A stretch of DNA of 64,000 nt from Dyadobacter sandarakinus (GTDB taxonomy: Bacteria; Bacteroidota; Bacteroidia; Cytophagales; Spirosomataceae), in assembly GCF_016894445.1 (NCBI RefSeq), contig NZ_CP056775.1, positions 4,156,001 to 4,220,000 on the forward strand. Reading direction: 5' to 3'. Position 1 is the stretch's first letter. The number at the start of each line of letters is the position of its first letter. The position numbers and the translations under genes are program-made. Below are positions 53,178 to 62,915 of this stretch, one piece after another. The notes beneath the pieces are model-generated. The model saw only the letters and a list, made by a program, of their open reading frames with translations. It did not search any database and was not told the DNA's origin.

Positions 53178-55307
53178 TCAGCCTACTTCAAAATTAAAAT
53201 CCCCGTTCATGACGAGCTTTGCGTCGATTGGCTCGGGATTTCCGGGAATCTGCAATCCTTTAATCCTGGCAGTACGGCCTTTGCTCAGGAGATCAAAGAC
53301 ATGCTTGTCGGTCAGTTTTTTACCTAAAAATTCAAATGGAATCTTAAATCCGCAGGCCTGGAAATTGGAACACCCGTAAGCCGTTTTTCCTTTTTTGAGC
53401 AAATGCGATTTACATTTCGGGCAGGTGAGTGATTCGATATTGATCTCCTCCTTGGGCGCTCTGGGTTTGGCGGGTTTTTTCTCTTTTTCTTCAATCATAA
53501 TTTCAGCAGGCGCGTCTGCTGTCACGCTGATTGCTTTTCCGCGGTTGTTTTTCACTTCCTGCGTCAGGTCCACCACCATCTGGATCAGCTCCTGCTTAAA
53601 GGTTTCCATGGAATAATCACCCTTTTCGATCAGCCGCAGCTTACGTTCCCAGTTGCCCGTGAGCTCTGCACTTTTCAGCAGCTCGTTTTCAATGGTATCA
53701 ATGAGGTCAATGCCCGTTTGTGTCGCTACAATGTTCTTCTTTTTCTTTTCAATGTAACGCCTTTTGAACAGTGTTTCGATGATATTGGCCCGCGTGGACG
53801 GGCGGCCTATCCCATTGTCTTTCAGAAGCTCGCGCATTTCTTCATCTTCCACCTGTTTGCCGGCTGTCTCCATGGCGCGCAGCAGGGTAGCTTCTGTGTA
53901 GGCTTTGGGGGGTGTGGTTTTTCCCTGGTGCACGCGGGGTTCGTGCGGACCTCTTTCGCCTACCTCAAAATTGGGCATTACCTTTTCTTCCTCTTCCTTT
54001 TTCGCGTCGTTTTCCTTTTTATCATTTGCATAAAGCGCCCGCCAGCCCGGTTCAAGGATTTGCTTGCCCGTCGCCTTAAATTCCACCTGACCGACTTTCC
54101 CCAAAATCGTTGTATTCGAAACTTTACATTCGGGATAAAATACAGCAATAAACCGCCGGGCCACGAGGTCATAAATGCGTTTTTCATCCTGACTAACATG
54201 ATTGGGCAAGACACCGGTCGGAATAATCGCGTGGTGATCGGTTACCTTTTTATCGTCGAAAACATTCTTTGATTTCGGAATCGGCTTTAACAAAAGCGGA
54301 GCTGTGAATTCAGCGTAGAAGGTAAGTTCTCTTAAAATGCCCTCGACTTTCGGATAGATATCTTCCGAGAGATAAGTGGTATCGACGCGGGGATAGGTAA
54401 TGAATTTCTTTTCGTAAAGATTTTGGGTGTGCTTTAAGGTTTCCTCGGCGGAGTAGCCGTACTTTTTATTGGCCTCCACTTGCAGGGAAGTCAGGTCAAA
54501 CAACTTCGGGTTTCCTTCTCTGCCTTCTTTCTTTTCAAATGCAGTGATTTCAAAATCGTGCTGCAACAGATAAGCGAGGCCTTTTTGCGCTTTTTCTTCA
54601 CTTTTAAGCCGCTCGATGGTCGCCGTGAATTCTGTTTCCCGGTAAATGGTTTTCAACTCCCAATACTCCTCCGAAACAAATGCATTGATCTCCTTCTGCC
54701 GCTGCACGATCAGCGCGAGCGTAGGTGTCTGCACCCGCCCGATGCTCAGCACTACCTTTCCCTGCCCGAATTTTTTGGTAAACAGGCGTGTCGCATTCAT
54801 GCCCAGCAGCCAGTCGCCGATTGCGCGGGCGCTGCCGGCTGCGTATAAATTGTTGTAAATCTCGCTGTCTTTCAGCTTCTCAAAACCCTCGCGGATCGCC
54901 TGCTCGGTGAGCGACGAGATCCAGAGCCGCTTCACGGGCACATTGCATTTGGCTTTCAGCAGCACCCACCGCTGGATCAGCTCGCCCTCCTGCCCTGCAT
55001 CCCCGCAGTTGATCACCTCTTCGCATTGACTCACCAGACTTTCAATCACGCCAAATTGCTTTAACGCACCTGCATTATCGATCAGCTTGATACCAAAGCT
55101 AGGCGGGATCATCGGCAGATCTTCCAGCCGCCATGCTTTCCAGCGCTCGGTGTAGTCGTGGGGCTCTTTCAAGGTGCAAAAATGCCCGAAGGTCCAGGTC
55201 ACCTGATATCCGTTTCCCTCAAAATACCCGTCCCGGCGCTGATTCGCACCGATCACTCCCGCAATATCCCTGGCCACACTGGGCTTTTCGGCAATACACA
55301 CTTTCAT
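53178..55307 (-). CDS. topB: DNA topoisomerase III
   Basis: The protein has 709 residues. It starts with the TOPRIM domain (MKVCIAEKPSVARDIAGVIG; acidic GDAGQEGELI near 100). The type IA core follows with active-site Tyr305 in FITYPRVDTTYLS. NGIGRPSTRANIIETLF near 505 is the usual conserved block. The tail has a Cys4 zinc-finger (CPKC...CSNFQAC) at about 645-670. The enzyme relaxes and decatenates DNA by single-strand passage. A small membrane protein gene precedes it by only 9 bp. Housekeeping length and composition do not suggest a plasmid-type TopB. Confidence 0.94.
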   Translation of the reverse strand: MKVCIAEKPSVARDIAGVIGANQRRDGYFEGNGYQVTWTFGHFCTLKEPHDYTERWKAWRLEDLPMIPPSFGIKLIDNAGALKQFGVIESLVSQCEEVINCGDAGQEGELIQRWVLLKAKCNVPVKRLWISSLTEQAIREGFEKLKDSEIYNNLYAAGSARAIGDWLLGMNATRLFTKKFGQGKVVLSIGRVQTPTLALIVQRQKEINAFVSEEYWELKTIYRETEFTATIERLKSEEKAQKGLAYLLQHDFEITAFEKKEGREGNPKLFDLTSLQVEANKKYGYSAEETLKHTQNLYEKKFITYPRVDTTYLSEDIYPKVEGILRELTFYAEFTAPLLLKPIPKSKNVFDDKKVTDHHAIIPTGVLPNHVSQDEKRIYDLVARRFIAVFYPECKVSNTTILGKVGQVEFKATGKQILEPGWRALYANDKKENDAKKEEEEKVMPNFEVGERGPHEPRVHQGKTTPPKAYTEATLLRAMETAGKQVEDEEMRELLKDNGIGRPSTRANIIETLFKRRYIEKKKKNIVATQTGIDLIDTIENELLKSAELTGNWERKLRLIEKGDYSMETFKQELIQMVVDLTQEVKNNRGKAISVTADAPAEIMIEEKEKKPAKPRAPKEEINIESLTCPKCKSHLLKKGKTAYGCSNFQACGFKIPFEFLGKKLTDKHVFDLLSKGRTARIKGLQIPGNPEPIDAKLVMNGDFNFEVG

Positions 55308-55316
55308 AATGCAAAG

Positions 55317-55496
55317 TTACTTCGCCGACTGCTTCCAACCTTTGATCAAAAAGAAAACAGATGCCATAAAGGTTATCAGATAAATGATCGCCAAAGGTGT
55401 ATTTTCAAACTGAAAAGTCTGGAAATCAAACTGTTTGTATAAAGTAACACCCAAGATAATAGCGACAATCGCCCAGATCGGATTCATTGAATTCAT
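55317..55496 (-). CDS. Small two-helix membrane protein (59 aa)
   Basis: A 59-residue protein starting at ATG 55496 (MNSMNPIWAIVAIILGVTLY). Two hydrophobic helices lie at about 6-20 and 34-50, joined by an acidic loop, with a basic C-terminus (KGWKQSAK). Its stop is 9 bp before the topB start on the same strand, so it is probably co-transcribed. The longer upstream frame lacks a credible start. No family recognised. Confidence 0.6.
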   Translation of the reverse strand: MNSMNPIWAIVAIILGVTLYKQFDFQTFQFENTPLAIIYLITFMASVFFLIKGWKQSAK

Positions 55497-55680
55497 TGGT
55501 TTGCAGCAGTTCGGGCGAAAGTACGAAAAAGGGGCGTTTGGCCTGTCCACAAAAAAAGCAACTGATGTAAAAGGACGAAGGTTGGATTGCTAGTTGATGC
55601 TGAAAAGTACAGTACCCTATTGCCATTTTAATGAATTGTTGCAATATTTGGAAACTTTACTGTCCTGGTATTGACAACAC

Positions 55681-56013
55681 ATGCACTATTTTCAAACCCG
55701 GTTTCTGGAAGAAGCCAACCAATTCATCGCTAGCCTTGATGTAAAAGCTGCGAAAAAAGTGTTTTACAACATTGATGTCGCTGAACAAACCAACGACCCA
55801 AAGCTTCTAAAAAAATTGAAAAATGATATTTGGGAACTTCGCACTACTTACGGGGGATTGCAAATAAGGCTACTTGCATTCTGGGACAAAACAGATGGGA
55901 AAAATACTTTGGTAATTGCTACCCACGGATTTATTAAAAAGACAGACAAAGTCCCAAGAAAAGAAATTGAACGAGCAATAAAGATCAGATCAACGTACTT
56001 TAATAATAAATAA
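55681..56013 (+). CDS. RelE/HigB-like toxin (Gp49 family)
   Basis: The protein has 110 residues. ANQFIASLDVKAAKKVFYNI, LLKKLKNDIWELRTTYGGLQIRLLAFWD and THGFIKKTDKVPRKEIERA follow the Gp49/HigB-like branch of the RelE/ParE superfamily, mRNA interferases that cut at the ribosome. The gene comes before its antitoxin gene with 1 bp between stop and start, the order typical of higBA. Confidence 0.88.
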   Translation: MHYFQTRFLEEANQFIASLDVKAAKKVFYNIDVAEQTNDPKLLKKLKNDIWELRTTYGGLQIRLLAFWDKTDGKNTLVIATHGFIKKTDKVPRKEIERAIKIRSTYFNNK

Positions 56014-56014
56014 A

Positions 56015-56341
56015 ATGGCAGCCAAAGAAATGAAATCATACTCACTGACCGAGATGAAAGACAAATACATCGGAAAGGTCGGAACTACTGAACGGGATGA
56101 ATACGAATATGAACTTCGTATGGATATTTTGGGACGAATGATAAAAAGTGCACGGCAAGAACGCAACTTAACGCAAGAACAGTTAGGCCGGCTTGTCGGT
56201 GTGCAAAAATCTCAAATTTCCAAGTTAGAAAGTAGCACGAATAGTGCAACTATTGATACAATTATGAAAGTATTTAAGGCTTTGAAGGCTGAGATTCATT
56301 TCAATGTTACTTTGGAAGATCAGTATTTGAAATTGATATAA
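56015..56341 (+). CDS. XRE/HigA-like antitoxin
   Basis: The protein has 108 residues. The helix-turn-helix is IKSARQERNLTQEQLGRLVGVQKSQISKLESS at about 43-75. The N-terminal 40 residues are charged and probably neutralise the toxin. As in HigBA modules it should also bind the operon promoter. It follows the toxin gene directly. Confidence 0.88.
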   Translation: MAAKEMKSYSLTEMKDKYIGKVGTTERDEYEYELRMDILGRMIKSARQERNLTQEQLGRLVGVQKSQISKLESSTNSATIDTIMKVFKALKAEIHFNVTLEDQYLKLI

Positions 56342-56480
56342 TACAATCTACTCACACCGCACACTTTCACGAAGACCTCCCTCTCTTATCTTCCCAAACA
56401 AATGCGGGTAGAATTATAACACGTGCAAAGCCGTCGCTTAAAAACCCTCACTCCCACCCACATTTCTTGTACTTTTGAGC

Positions 56481-56870
56481 ATGAACAAAAAACTCATCTT
56501 CCTGCTCGTCATCTTTCTCATTGGCGGTTATATCGTTTACGACTCTGCCACACTGCCCAAAACAAGCGATCTGAAAGGGAATTTTAAGGAAGTTGCGACC
56601 TATCGCAATGAAAATAATACCGGCCCGATCACGCGCATTTACGCTGTTTCTGTCGGAGAGCCGATCATGGAGGAAATGAAAAAGTATGGCGACCTGATGC
56701 CCTACACCAAATATGGCACGACCACGGTTTACTTCTTCAATGCAGCCAAACCAGTGCCGGCCAACCTAACCAGCACTGAGCCGCATTTTGATGAGAAGTA
56801 TGAGGATAATGTCATTGCAGTTTATAAGAAAGACCAGAATGGTGGGGTAGAATTCGGCATTGAGCGCTGA
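56481..56870 (+). CDS. Membrane-anchored hypothetical protein
   Basis: The protein has 129 residues, starting at ATG 56481. One N-terminal membrane segment (residues 5-20) anchors a periplasmic domain of about 105 residues that I cannot assign (FKEVATYRNENNTGPITRIY, YGTTTVYFFNAAKPVP). A perfect -7 box TACTTTTG at 56470-56477 sits only three bases before the ATG, which would make a leaderless or very short-leader transcript. A strong convergent terminator follows. Confidence 0.6.
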   Translation: MNKKLIFLLVIFLIGGYIVYDSATLPKTSDLKGNFKEVATYRNENNTGPITRIYAVSVGEPIMEEMKKYGDLMPYTKYGTTTVYFFNAAKPVPANLTSTEPHFDEKYEDNVIAVYKKDQNGGVEFGIER

Positions 56871-56903
56871 AAAATGGGTGCGCAGTTTGACAAGTGGGTC
56901 CAA

Positions 56904-56934
56904 AAAGGCTCCCGGATCAGATCCGGGAGCCTTT
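56904..56934. terminator. Bidirectional intrinsic terminator
   Basis: Exact 14-bp arms (56904-56917 and 56921-56934, AAAGGCTCCCGGAT and its complement) around CAG. It serves both the gene ending at 56870 and the convergent carboxylesterase gene ending at 56957. Confidence 0.9.
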
Positions 56935-56956
56935 CCATTTTGTATAACACAAATAC

Positions 56957-58597
56957 CTAATTCTTCGTAGCCATTTCATCCATCAGCAAATAGCGGCCTT
57001 TGTGCTTGTCTGTTTCCAGCCTCGTATCCACATCAATGTACATATAAGGTGCATCTCCCTCCGCTTTTACCGGCTTCCATTCGGGCAGGCCTTTTCCATT
57101 CGGATTGTGGGTTTTGATAAAATTCGCAAAATACTCCTGCATGGTCGCAGATACCTTCTGGTCCTCAGGCGTCCAGGCATAAACTTTATTATACGACAAA
57201 TTGCCCATGGCGTATTCAATTTCGGCCGAGTGGACAGCCCCTTTGGGCAGCGGGGCTTTTGGAGCAGCGGCATCCGTGTTTTTGGAAACGCCGCCTGCCA
57301 GGTTCGCAGTCACATTCCCTGCTTCGGCATTCATAGCCGGACGCGGACGACCGTACAGGTAGCGGTAAACTGGTTTGCCCCCGCCGGTTTTACTTTGAAG
57401 ATCAATCCATTTCCACGTACCAAAACCAATAAAACGGTCGCCAGCCAAGTCCGTCGCCACCTGCTCCACTTCCTCATCCGACGAGGCCGAATATTCCTTC
57501 AAGACCTTTTCTGCCTGCTCGCCGTACAACTTTTGGACTGCCGTCGTATAATTAGCTGCGGTAGGTGCTTCTTTACCCAAAACCATGCGGTAATTCATCT
57601 CTTCCGTATTCCATCCTGCCAGTAAGGGTACCTGCGATTGCCTGCCCTCCCGGAATGTTTTCAAAGGCGGTTCAGGAAAAAAGTAGCCGTCCACAGCCGA
57701 AGAAAACCGGGGAACTCCCGGGCCGGCAGTCGCTTTCAACAATTCTTCTGCAGGAATGGCGCGCATGTCCGTCAACGTTTTTTTGCCCAGCTGCTCATTG
57801 AATTTCGCGCCCGCCTGCTCCGCCTGGCTTAGCGGCACCGGAGGCAGCGTGCCCAGCACCGACCCACTTTCACCGATCGCTGCCGCGAACAGATTTTTGG
57901 AAAGGGGTGAAGCCATCAATGCGCTGACCGACAGCGATCCGGCCGACTCTCCTGCAATGGTAACCCGGTTGGGATCACCTCCGAATGCCGCAATATTATT
58001 CTTCACCCATGCCAATGCAGCTGCCTGATCCAGGTAGCCATAATTTCCGGATGCTTTGTGCGGCGATTCTTTGGTCAGATCCTCTGAGGCATAAAACCCG
58101 AAAACGCCCAGACGATAGTTCACGGTCAGGCTCACAATGCCTTTTTGTGCCATGCTCTCTCCATCGTAACGACCTTCGGAACCGTCACCAGCCACAAATC
58201 CGCCGCCGTAGAAATAAACCAGAACGGGCAGTTTTTCTTTTGCGGACTTGGCGGGTGTCCACACATTCAGGTACAGGCAATCTTCACTCATTCCATCCGA
58301 CCGGAAGCCCATATCACCAAAAACAGCATTTTGCATAGCCCTCGGCCCGAACTTGATCGTCTTGCGCACACCCTGCCAGTTTTTGACCGGTTGCGGCTCG
58401 CGCCAGCGAAGTGCACCCACCGGAGGCGCAGCGAAAGGAATACCTTTAAATGCCCGGATACCCGACTGCTCCTGCACACCCTCAACGGTTCCATTCACTG
58501 TTTTGGCTGTTGGGGCGGGAGCTTCTTTCTGAGTCTGGGCGGTTGCAAAATGCGTCAGCTGCAGTGCCGCCAGAATGGTCATTATAATCGCTTTCAT
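56957..58597 (-). CDS. Secreted type B carboxylesterase
   Basis: The protein has 546 residues, starting at ATG 58597 (MKAIIMTILAALQLTHFATA signal, cleaved before Q). GTVEGVQEQSGIRAFKGIPFAAPPVGALRW and EDCLYLNVWTP are hallmark sequences of the carboxylesterase/cholinesterase family. YFYGGGFVAGDG is the oxyanion loop, and VTIAGESAGSLSV holds the nucleophile Ser. The enzyme hydrolyses carboxylic esters in the periplasm or outside the cell. The natural substrate is unknown. A 102-codon upstream extension is open but has no signal peptide or coding character. Confidence 0.9.
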   Translation of the reverse strand: MKAIIMTILAALQLTHFATAQTQKEAPAPTAKTVNGTVEGVQEQSGIRAFKGIPFAAPPVGALRWREPQPVKNWQGVRKTIKFGPRAMQNAVFGDMGFRSDGMSEDCLYLNVWTPAKSAKEKLPVLVYFYGGGFVAGDGSEGRYDGESMAQKGIVSLTVNYRLGVFGFYASEDLTKESPHKASGNYGYLDQAAALAWVKNNIAAFGGDPNRVTIAGESAGSLSVSALMASPLSKNLFAAAIGESGSVLGTLPPVPLSQAEQAGAKFNEQLGKKTLTDMRAIPAEELLKATAGPGVPRFSSAVDGYFFPEPPLKTFREGRQSQVPLLAGWNTEEMNYRMVLGKEAPTAANYTTAVQKLYGEQAEKVLKEYSASSDEEVEQVATDLAGDRFIGFGTWKWIDLQSKTGGGKPVYRYLYGRPRPAMNAEAGNVTANLAGGVSKNTDAAAPKAPLPKGAVHSAEIEYAMGNLSYNKVYAWTPEDQKVSATMQEYFANFIKTHNPNGKGLPEWKPVKAEGDAPYMYIDVDTRLETDKHKGRYLLMDEMATKN

Positions 58598-58792
58598 AGG
58601 TTGGAAAATAGTAAAATACAGGCCTGTGTCAATCGTAAAACCACATGGTCGTACGATAAGACGATAATAAGAAATAATATTGGAATTCTGTCTTTTCTTT
58701 AAATAACCTGATAGGGCAGCGCTCTTCAGACACATTTTTTGCATTTTTAAACATTGCCTGACAATCACGAACATTTTAGAATAACACATCCC

Positions 58793-59341
58793 ATGGCTAT
58801 TCATGTAGCGATTACGCGTAAAGTACTTCCCGGGAAAGAAGAAGAGTTTAAAGATGCGCTCCGGCACTTTCTGGGCGACTCTTTTTTGCACGGCGGTGTA
58901 CATGGAGCCGCCATGATCACAGCGCTGCCGGGAAGTGACAACCGTGAGATAGGGATATTACGGACGTTTGCAGACCAGCGTGAGCGGGATGCTTTCTACA
59001 ACTCCGAACTTTTCAGGGAGTGGGAGGCTTATGCATCCACCCTGACCGAGGAGCCGGTCTATCGCGAACTTACCGGCCTGGAAGCCTGGTTTCGCTCACC
59101 CGGGGCTCCTCCGAGATGGAAAATGGCAGCTGCGACGCTTTGCGGGGTATATCCTACCAGCTTACTCCTGAGCTATACGCTTGGACCTTACATCCAGGGA
59201 CTTCACCCTACATTCAGGACGCTGATTGTGGCCGGATGCATGGTGGCCATGCTGACCTGGGTTGTCATGCCGCAAATTACAAAGATGCTTAAACCCTGGC
59301 TTTCAGGAAATTCAAAAGATAGTAAGGCGGGCCAGGCTTAG
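58793..59341 (+). CDS. Antibiotic-biosynthesis-monooxygenase-like protein with two membrane helices
   Basis: The protein has 182 residues, starting at ATG 58793 (MAIHVAITRKVLPGKEEEFK). Residues 1-100 are an ABM-type ferredoxin-like domain (GAAMITALPGSDNREIGILRTF, SELFREWEAYA). Two membrane segments follow at about 110-130 and 145-165. This ABM-plus-two-helices architecture is a known subgroup of unknown function. It is divergent from the carboxylesterase gene. Confidence 0.8.
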   Translation: MAIHVAITRKVLPGKEEEFKDALRHFLGDSFLHGGVHGAAMITALPGSDNREIGILRTFADQRERDAFYNSELFREWEAYASTLTEEPVYRELTGLEAWFRSPGAPPRWKMAAATLCGVYPTSLLLSYTLGPYIQGLHPTFRTLIVAGCMVAMLTWVVMPQITKMLKPWLSGNSKDSKAGQA

Positions 59342-59435
59342 CATGGACTTTATCCTGCCTATATAGGCAATAAAGCCTTTTTCTGTATACGTGTTTATTA
59401 ATGGTTACCATTTACGCTAATTCCGCCTCATGCTA

Positions 59436-59582
59436 TTATAGCGGATGCTGTGCCGGTTTGGATTTGCGGCAGCGATCACTGCAGTATTTAACTTCGTCCC
59501 AAACTTTCTCCCACTTTTTCCGCCAGGTAAATGGCCGGCCGCATACGGCACATATTTTCTGCGGCAGGTGCTGCTTTTTCAT
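59436..59582 (-). CDS. DUF2256 zinc-ribbon microprotein
   Basis: A 48-residue frame read directly on the minus strand. The sequence [20 protein letters not shown] then [16 protein letters not shown] is the DUF2256 family, with four Cys arranged as a small zinc ribbon. The length is normal for the family. Members are often close to DUF2237, cryptochrome/photolyase or redox genes; none is evident here. The function is unknown. A plus-strand frame over the same DNA is the shadow. Confidence 0.85.
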   Translation of the reverse strand: MKKQHLPQKICAVCGRPFTWRKKWEKVWDEVKYCSDRCRKSKPAQHPL

Positions 59583-59632
59583 GTAATACAATTACCCTTT
59601 TGAACAGGCAGCACAAATCCTGTTCCCGGATT

Positions 59633-60640
59633 TTAATTACTGGTTTCAGATTTGTCTTTCGAAAAGAAATCCAGCGACCTGTCCGACGATTTCTTGAGAA
59701 TGTAAGAGGATAATACGATCAGCACAATCGCGAATATATAATTCATAGGGAACATAATACTGGAATCCCCGATAGCGTGGACGATAGAGAAATGTACAAT
59801 GTATATGTCCAGTGTCAGGTAAGAAACGAATATGATTTTCTGATTGAAAGACGTGGAAGCACTGGTATTCAGGTAAGCGCTTACCCGCAGTGACATCAGG
59901 TAAAATGCATATGTCATGATGACGAGCAGTACCGGATATATAAACTGAATCGAACCGTCGAAGTGGAGCTTGGTAAACAGGTATTTGGGAATGTAAAAAA
60001 CAATTACGCTGATCAGCAGAACGGGCATCAATGCAAGCCAGCCTACTTTCTGCTCTTGTAAATGGAGTTTTCCAACCCGGCTGAAGATACTGTCATTTTT
60101 AGACACAATTGCCCCGAGCAGCATGATCATAAAGTAGTAAATCCAGTGAGCCCTGGTTGGATTATCCATGAAATCGATGGTCCAGCTGGCATGATCGTAA
60201 GTAAACAGGAAAAAACAGGCGAAGGCAATATAGTTGACGATCAAAATGATACCCAGGTATTTATCGAGGTACTTGATCAGGGGAAAAAAGACAATGTAAT
60301 AAACTACAATCGCCTGCAAAAACCACGATCCGTTAAAAAACAACCAATCATACCAGCGGTAATCCTCTTTCAGGACAACCAGTGAAAACAGGGTAAACAC
60401 CAGAAAGCTGGGATAAAGACGCACAATCCGCTTTTTGAGCCAGGGAAGATAATCATAGCCTTTCTTTCTGATTCCCAGCGAAAGCGTATAGCCCGAGGTA
60501 AAGAAAAAGATCGCATTTCCGATGCTGCCTCCTGTACCCAGTGCGGATAATCCTGCGGGAAAGAGCTTGTCTGAGTGAGAATTAACAATCAGAAATGCAG
60601 CAAATGCCCGCAAAACATGAATAAAATTGATTGAATTCAT
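59633..60640 (-). CDS. Acyltransferase 3 family membrane protein
   Basis: The protein has 335 residues and about ten membrane helices. It starts with NFIHVLRAFAAFLIVNSHSD, carrying the conserved Arg-Ala and catalytic His of the acyltransferase 3 family, and has GNAIFFFTSGYTLSLG next. These enzymes acylate sugars, often on surface polysaccharide. The C-terminus is a charged cytoplasmic tail. Its gene is next to no glycan cluster in the window. A long AT-rich gap lies upstream. Confidence 0.87.
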   Translation of the reverse strand: MNSINFIHVLRAFAAFLIVNSHSDKLFPAGLSALGTGGSIGNAIFFFTSGYTLSLGIRKKGYDYLPWLKKRIVRLYPSFLVFTLFSLVVLKEDYRWYDWLFFNGSWFLQAIVVYYIVFFPLIKYLDKYLGIILIVNYIAFACFFLFTYDHASWTIDFMDNPTRAHWIYYFMIMLLGAIVSKNDSIFSRVGKLHLQEQKVGWLALMPVLLISVIVFYIPKYLFTKLHFDGSIQFIYPVLLVIMTYAFYLMSLRVSAYLNTSASTSFNQKIIFVSYLTLDIYIVHFSIVHAIGDSSIMFPMNYIFAIVLIVLSSYILKKSSDRSLDFFSKDKSETSN

Positions 60641-61788
60641 TTTAAATGTTTGATAAAACTGATGATTTATGAATAGTTAAAATGCGTTCATTAATCCGCT
60701 GTGTGCCAATGAAAATATAAGATCTGCATAGGATAGATTATCCACAGTATGGATTAGCAATTATGTTCATAAATGCCAGCATTGTATTCCGGGTATTTTG
60801 ATTCGGGACGCTTGAATGTCTGCTTTAATGCAGCATTTTTAACGAGGTGAGTGGGTCTGTATGCTCGAAAAAAGTTCGTATTTTTTATTACTTCTTAATC
60901 CTGAAATGAAGTTGCTGCAAGCCGGTAAATTTCGGCAAGTAACCGTTTACCAAAAATTTATATGATTAACTTTCACAGGTCCTGTTTCCATTCGTAGAAA
61001 TATTAACAGGCGGCAAAACTATAAAACTACAATTACATTTCACGCATATAGTCATTTTATTTTTTTGTAATAACCTCCTGGCACATAAGGCCCTACATTG
61101 ATATACTAGTTTTATAAATCACATAGAATTAATTGCATATCAGCTGCATTGCAGTAGTTGAGACGGCTATTTGCAGTATTACTTTAAAGCTAATATACAA
61201 ATCTGTTACAGCTATCTCGTACGGGATAAAAATACATAGCTAAAACAATGTGGCATTTTACGACAGTTTGAGGCAAGATAGTACAGCTGCAAAATCCGGT
61301 AATTCACAAGACAATTTTTTAATTCAGAATTGTAAATATGTTTTTAATTGCAATTACAAATCCATGGTATTTGCAACCCGCGTATGAACCTATACAATGC
61401 TGATTAGTTATAAATATTTTTCTTATTAACCGGTAATTATATATCCTTGGCAAAATTTGATTCTACCTTAATTATTTAGCATTAAATTAGGATTGAATAC
61501 CGGAAAATACCCGGTCTTTTTAGTCGCTGTGTTTCGCCGTTACAATCTCATTCCGGCATTTTATTGCACAGAATTATCAATAACATTTGATCTTACAAGT
61601 GGATGAAAGCAGTGTCTATCCAATAAAAATCGGCACCTGGAAAAATGACAGGCACATGCTGCATTGCCACTAAATGCAGAAAGCCCCGGAGTTGGTCCAG
61701 AGCTTTCTGCATTCGGCTGTTTGTATCAGAAAAAACTAAATGGCACTGTGATCAGACAGGTACCAACATGTACCTGTTTGCACGGCCA
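60641..61788. other. 1.15-kb gene-free AT-rich region
   Basis: No reading frame on either strand looks coding. Two plus-strand terminator-like hairpins occur: CTGC-TTTAAT-GCAG followed by CATTTTT (60820-60840) and ACCGG-AAAATAC-CCGGT followed by CTTTTTAG (61499-61523). Since no gene ends there, they could belong to small RNAs. The right end holds the hairpin at 61673. Confidence 0.5.
61673..61713 (-). terminator. Hairpin after the short-chain dehydrogenase gene
   Basis: Perfect 12-bp arms AATGCAGAAAGC (61673-61684) and GCTTTCTGCATT (61702-61713) around a 17-nt loop, about 75 bp downstream of the minus-strand gene ending at 61789. There is no T-run, so it may instead stabilise the 3' end. Confidence 0.45.
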
Positions 61789-62511
61789 TCAGGGATTTAA
61801 CCTGCTAAAATATTCGGCAATCGTTTCGTTGTTGGCTTTTGCCCTGCCTTCACTGGTCCCGAATGTGAGTTCGTTGCTGCCATTTTTCAGCTGCTCAAAA
61901 ATGGACTCAATAAAGTCGCTGACCGGCGGCGCAGTGTTGTGCAGGCCTTTTCCGCCCAGCTCGGTGTTCAATGCAGGAGGGATAATCTCCACCACCTCAA
62001 TGCCCGACTCTTTCAGCTGATGCCGCAGTGATAAGGTAAATGAGCGGAAAAACGCCTTCGTAGCGCTGTAAACCGCCACCTTCGAAAACGGAACGAACGC
62101 AAGCCCGGAAGTGACGTTCATGATGGTCGTGAGGGATTTCAGTTTCAGGAACAGCTCGGTAAGGTGCAGCGGCGCGAGGATGTTGATCCCAACCTCCTGC
62201 TGTGCCTTCTCAAAAAAATCGTCCTGCGCGATATTCACCCAGTTTTGTATGCCGGCATTGTTGACGAGCACATTGAGGTCGCTGTGATTTTCGGTCACCC
62301 AGTTAAAAAGTGCAATCCGCTCAGCCTCGATAGACAAATCGCATTGCTTGATGATCAGCTGCGGAAACTTAGCGGCAGCTTCACGGAGCGCATCCTCGCG
62401 CCTGCCGCAAATGATCACCGTATTATTTTCCTGGATAAACCGCTCAGCCAGTCCCAGCCCGATACCGCTGGCCCCGCCCGTAATCAGGATCTTGTTATTG
62501 GATACATTCAT
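61789..62511 (-). CDS. Short-chain dehydrogenase/reductase (DltE-like)
   Basis: The protein has 240 residues, starting at ATG 62511 (MNVSNNKILITGG). The NAD(P)-binding TGGASGIG is at about 11-18, NNAG near 88, a catalytic Ser in NVTSG, and YSATK near 150. The whole is close to the DltE-like SDR group. The cytoplasmic oxidoreductase substrate is unknown. The frame is open upstream but without a better start. Confidence 0.9.
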   Translation of the reverse strand: MNVSNNKILITGGASGIGLGLAERFIQENNTVIICGRREDALREAAAKFPQLIIKQCDLSIEAERIALFNWVTENHSDLNVLVNNAGIQNWVNIAQDDFFEKAQQEVGINILAPLHLTELFLKLKSLTTIMNVTSGLAFVPFSKVAVYSATKAFFRSFTLSLRHQLKESGIEVVEIIPPALNTELGGKGLHNTAPPVSDFIESIFEQLKNGSNELTFGTSEGRAKANNETIAEYFSRLNP

Positions 62512-62854
62512 AATTTGAAGCTTGTAAATAGATTTTTGCAGAATACGATCTTCTGACCAGAAGTCTTCATCCAAACCGATTTTCAGGATTTTAAAATCCT
62601 GAAATGCTCCGATTTTTCCTGCTTTTGCAGTCTGCCACATATCATCCCTGCCGGAGATCGCAGCGGATCACTACAATGCAAAATCCGCCAGACTGTGTGT
62701 TTGGTCAAAACCAGAGAAGAACATACGCATAGTCATTAATGCCTTGATCGTGCAGGATGAACGCGTCAACAGCAAAGTCTAAGGCTTAATCCAGTCCGAC
62801 ACCTCGGCCGAAAATGTCAAAATCCTCTTGGAAAGGTAAATTACCCCTCGACAC

Positions 62855-62905
62855 AAAACACAAACACCCCGGCACATGCAAATGTTGCCGGGATGTTTGT
62901 GTTTT
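62855..62905 (-). terminator. Long hairpin after the OmpA-family gene
   Basis: 20-bp arms (62855-62874 and 62886-62905; AAAACACAAACA and complement at the base) pair with one wobble around an 11-nt loop, 10 bp downstream of the minus-strand gene ending at 62916. The minus-strand 3' arm ends in TGTTTGTGTTTTG, a weak T-rich tail. Confidence 0.75.
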
Positions 62906-62915
62906 GCATCAATCC

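Noticed and set aside
59401..59586. 61-codon plus-strand frame
   Set aside because: Antisense to the DUF2256 gene, whose zinc-ribbon motif is clear on the minus strand.
61664..62020. 118-codon plus-strand frame
   Set aside because: It crosses the end of the short-chain dehydrogenase gene in the opposite strand and its start lies in a hairpin.
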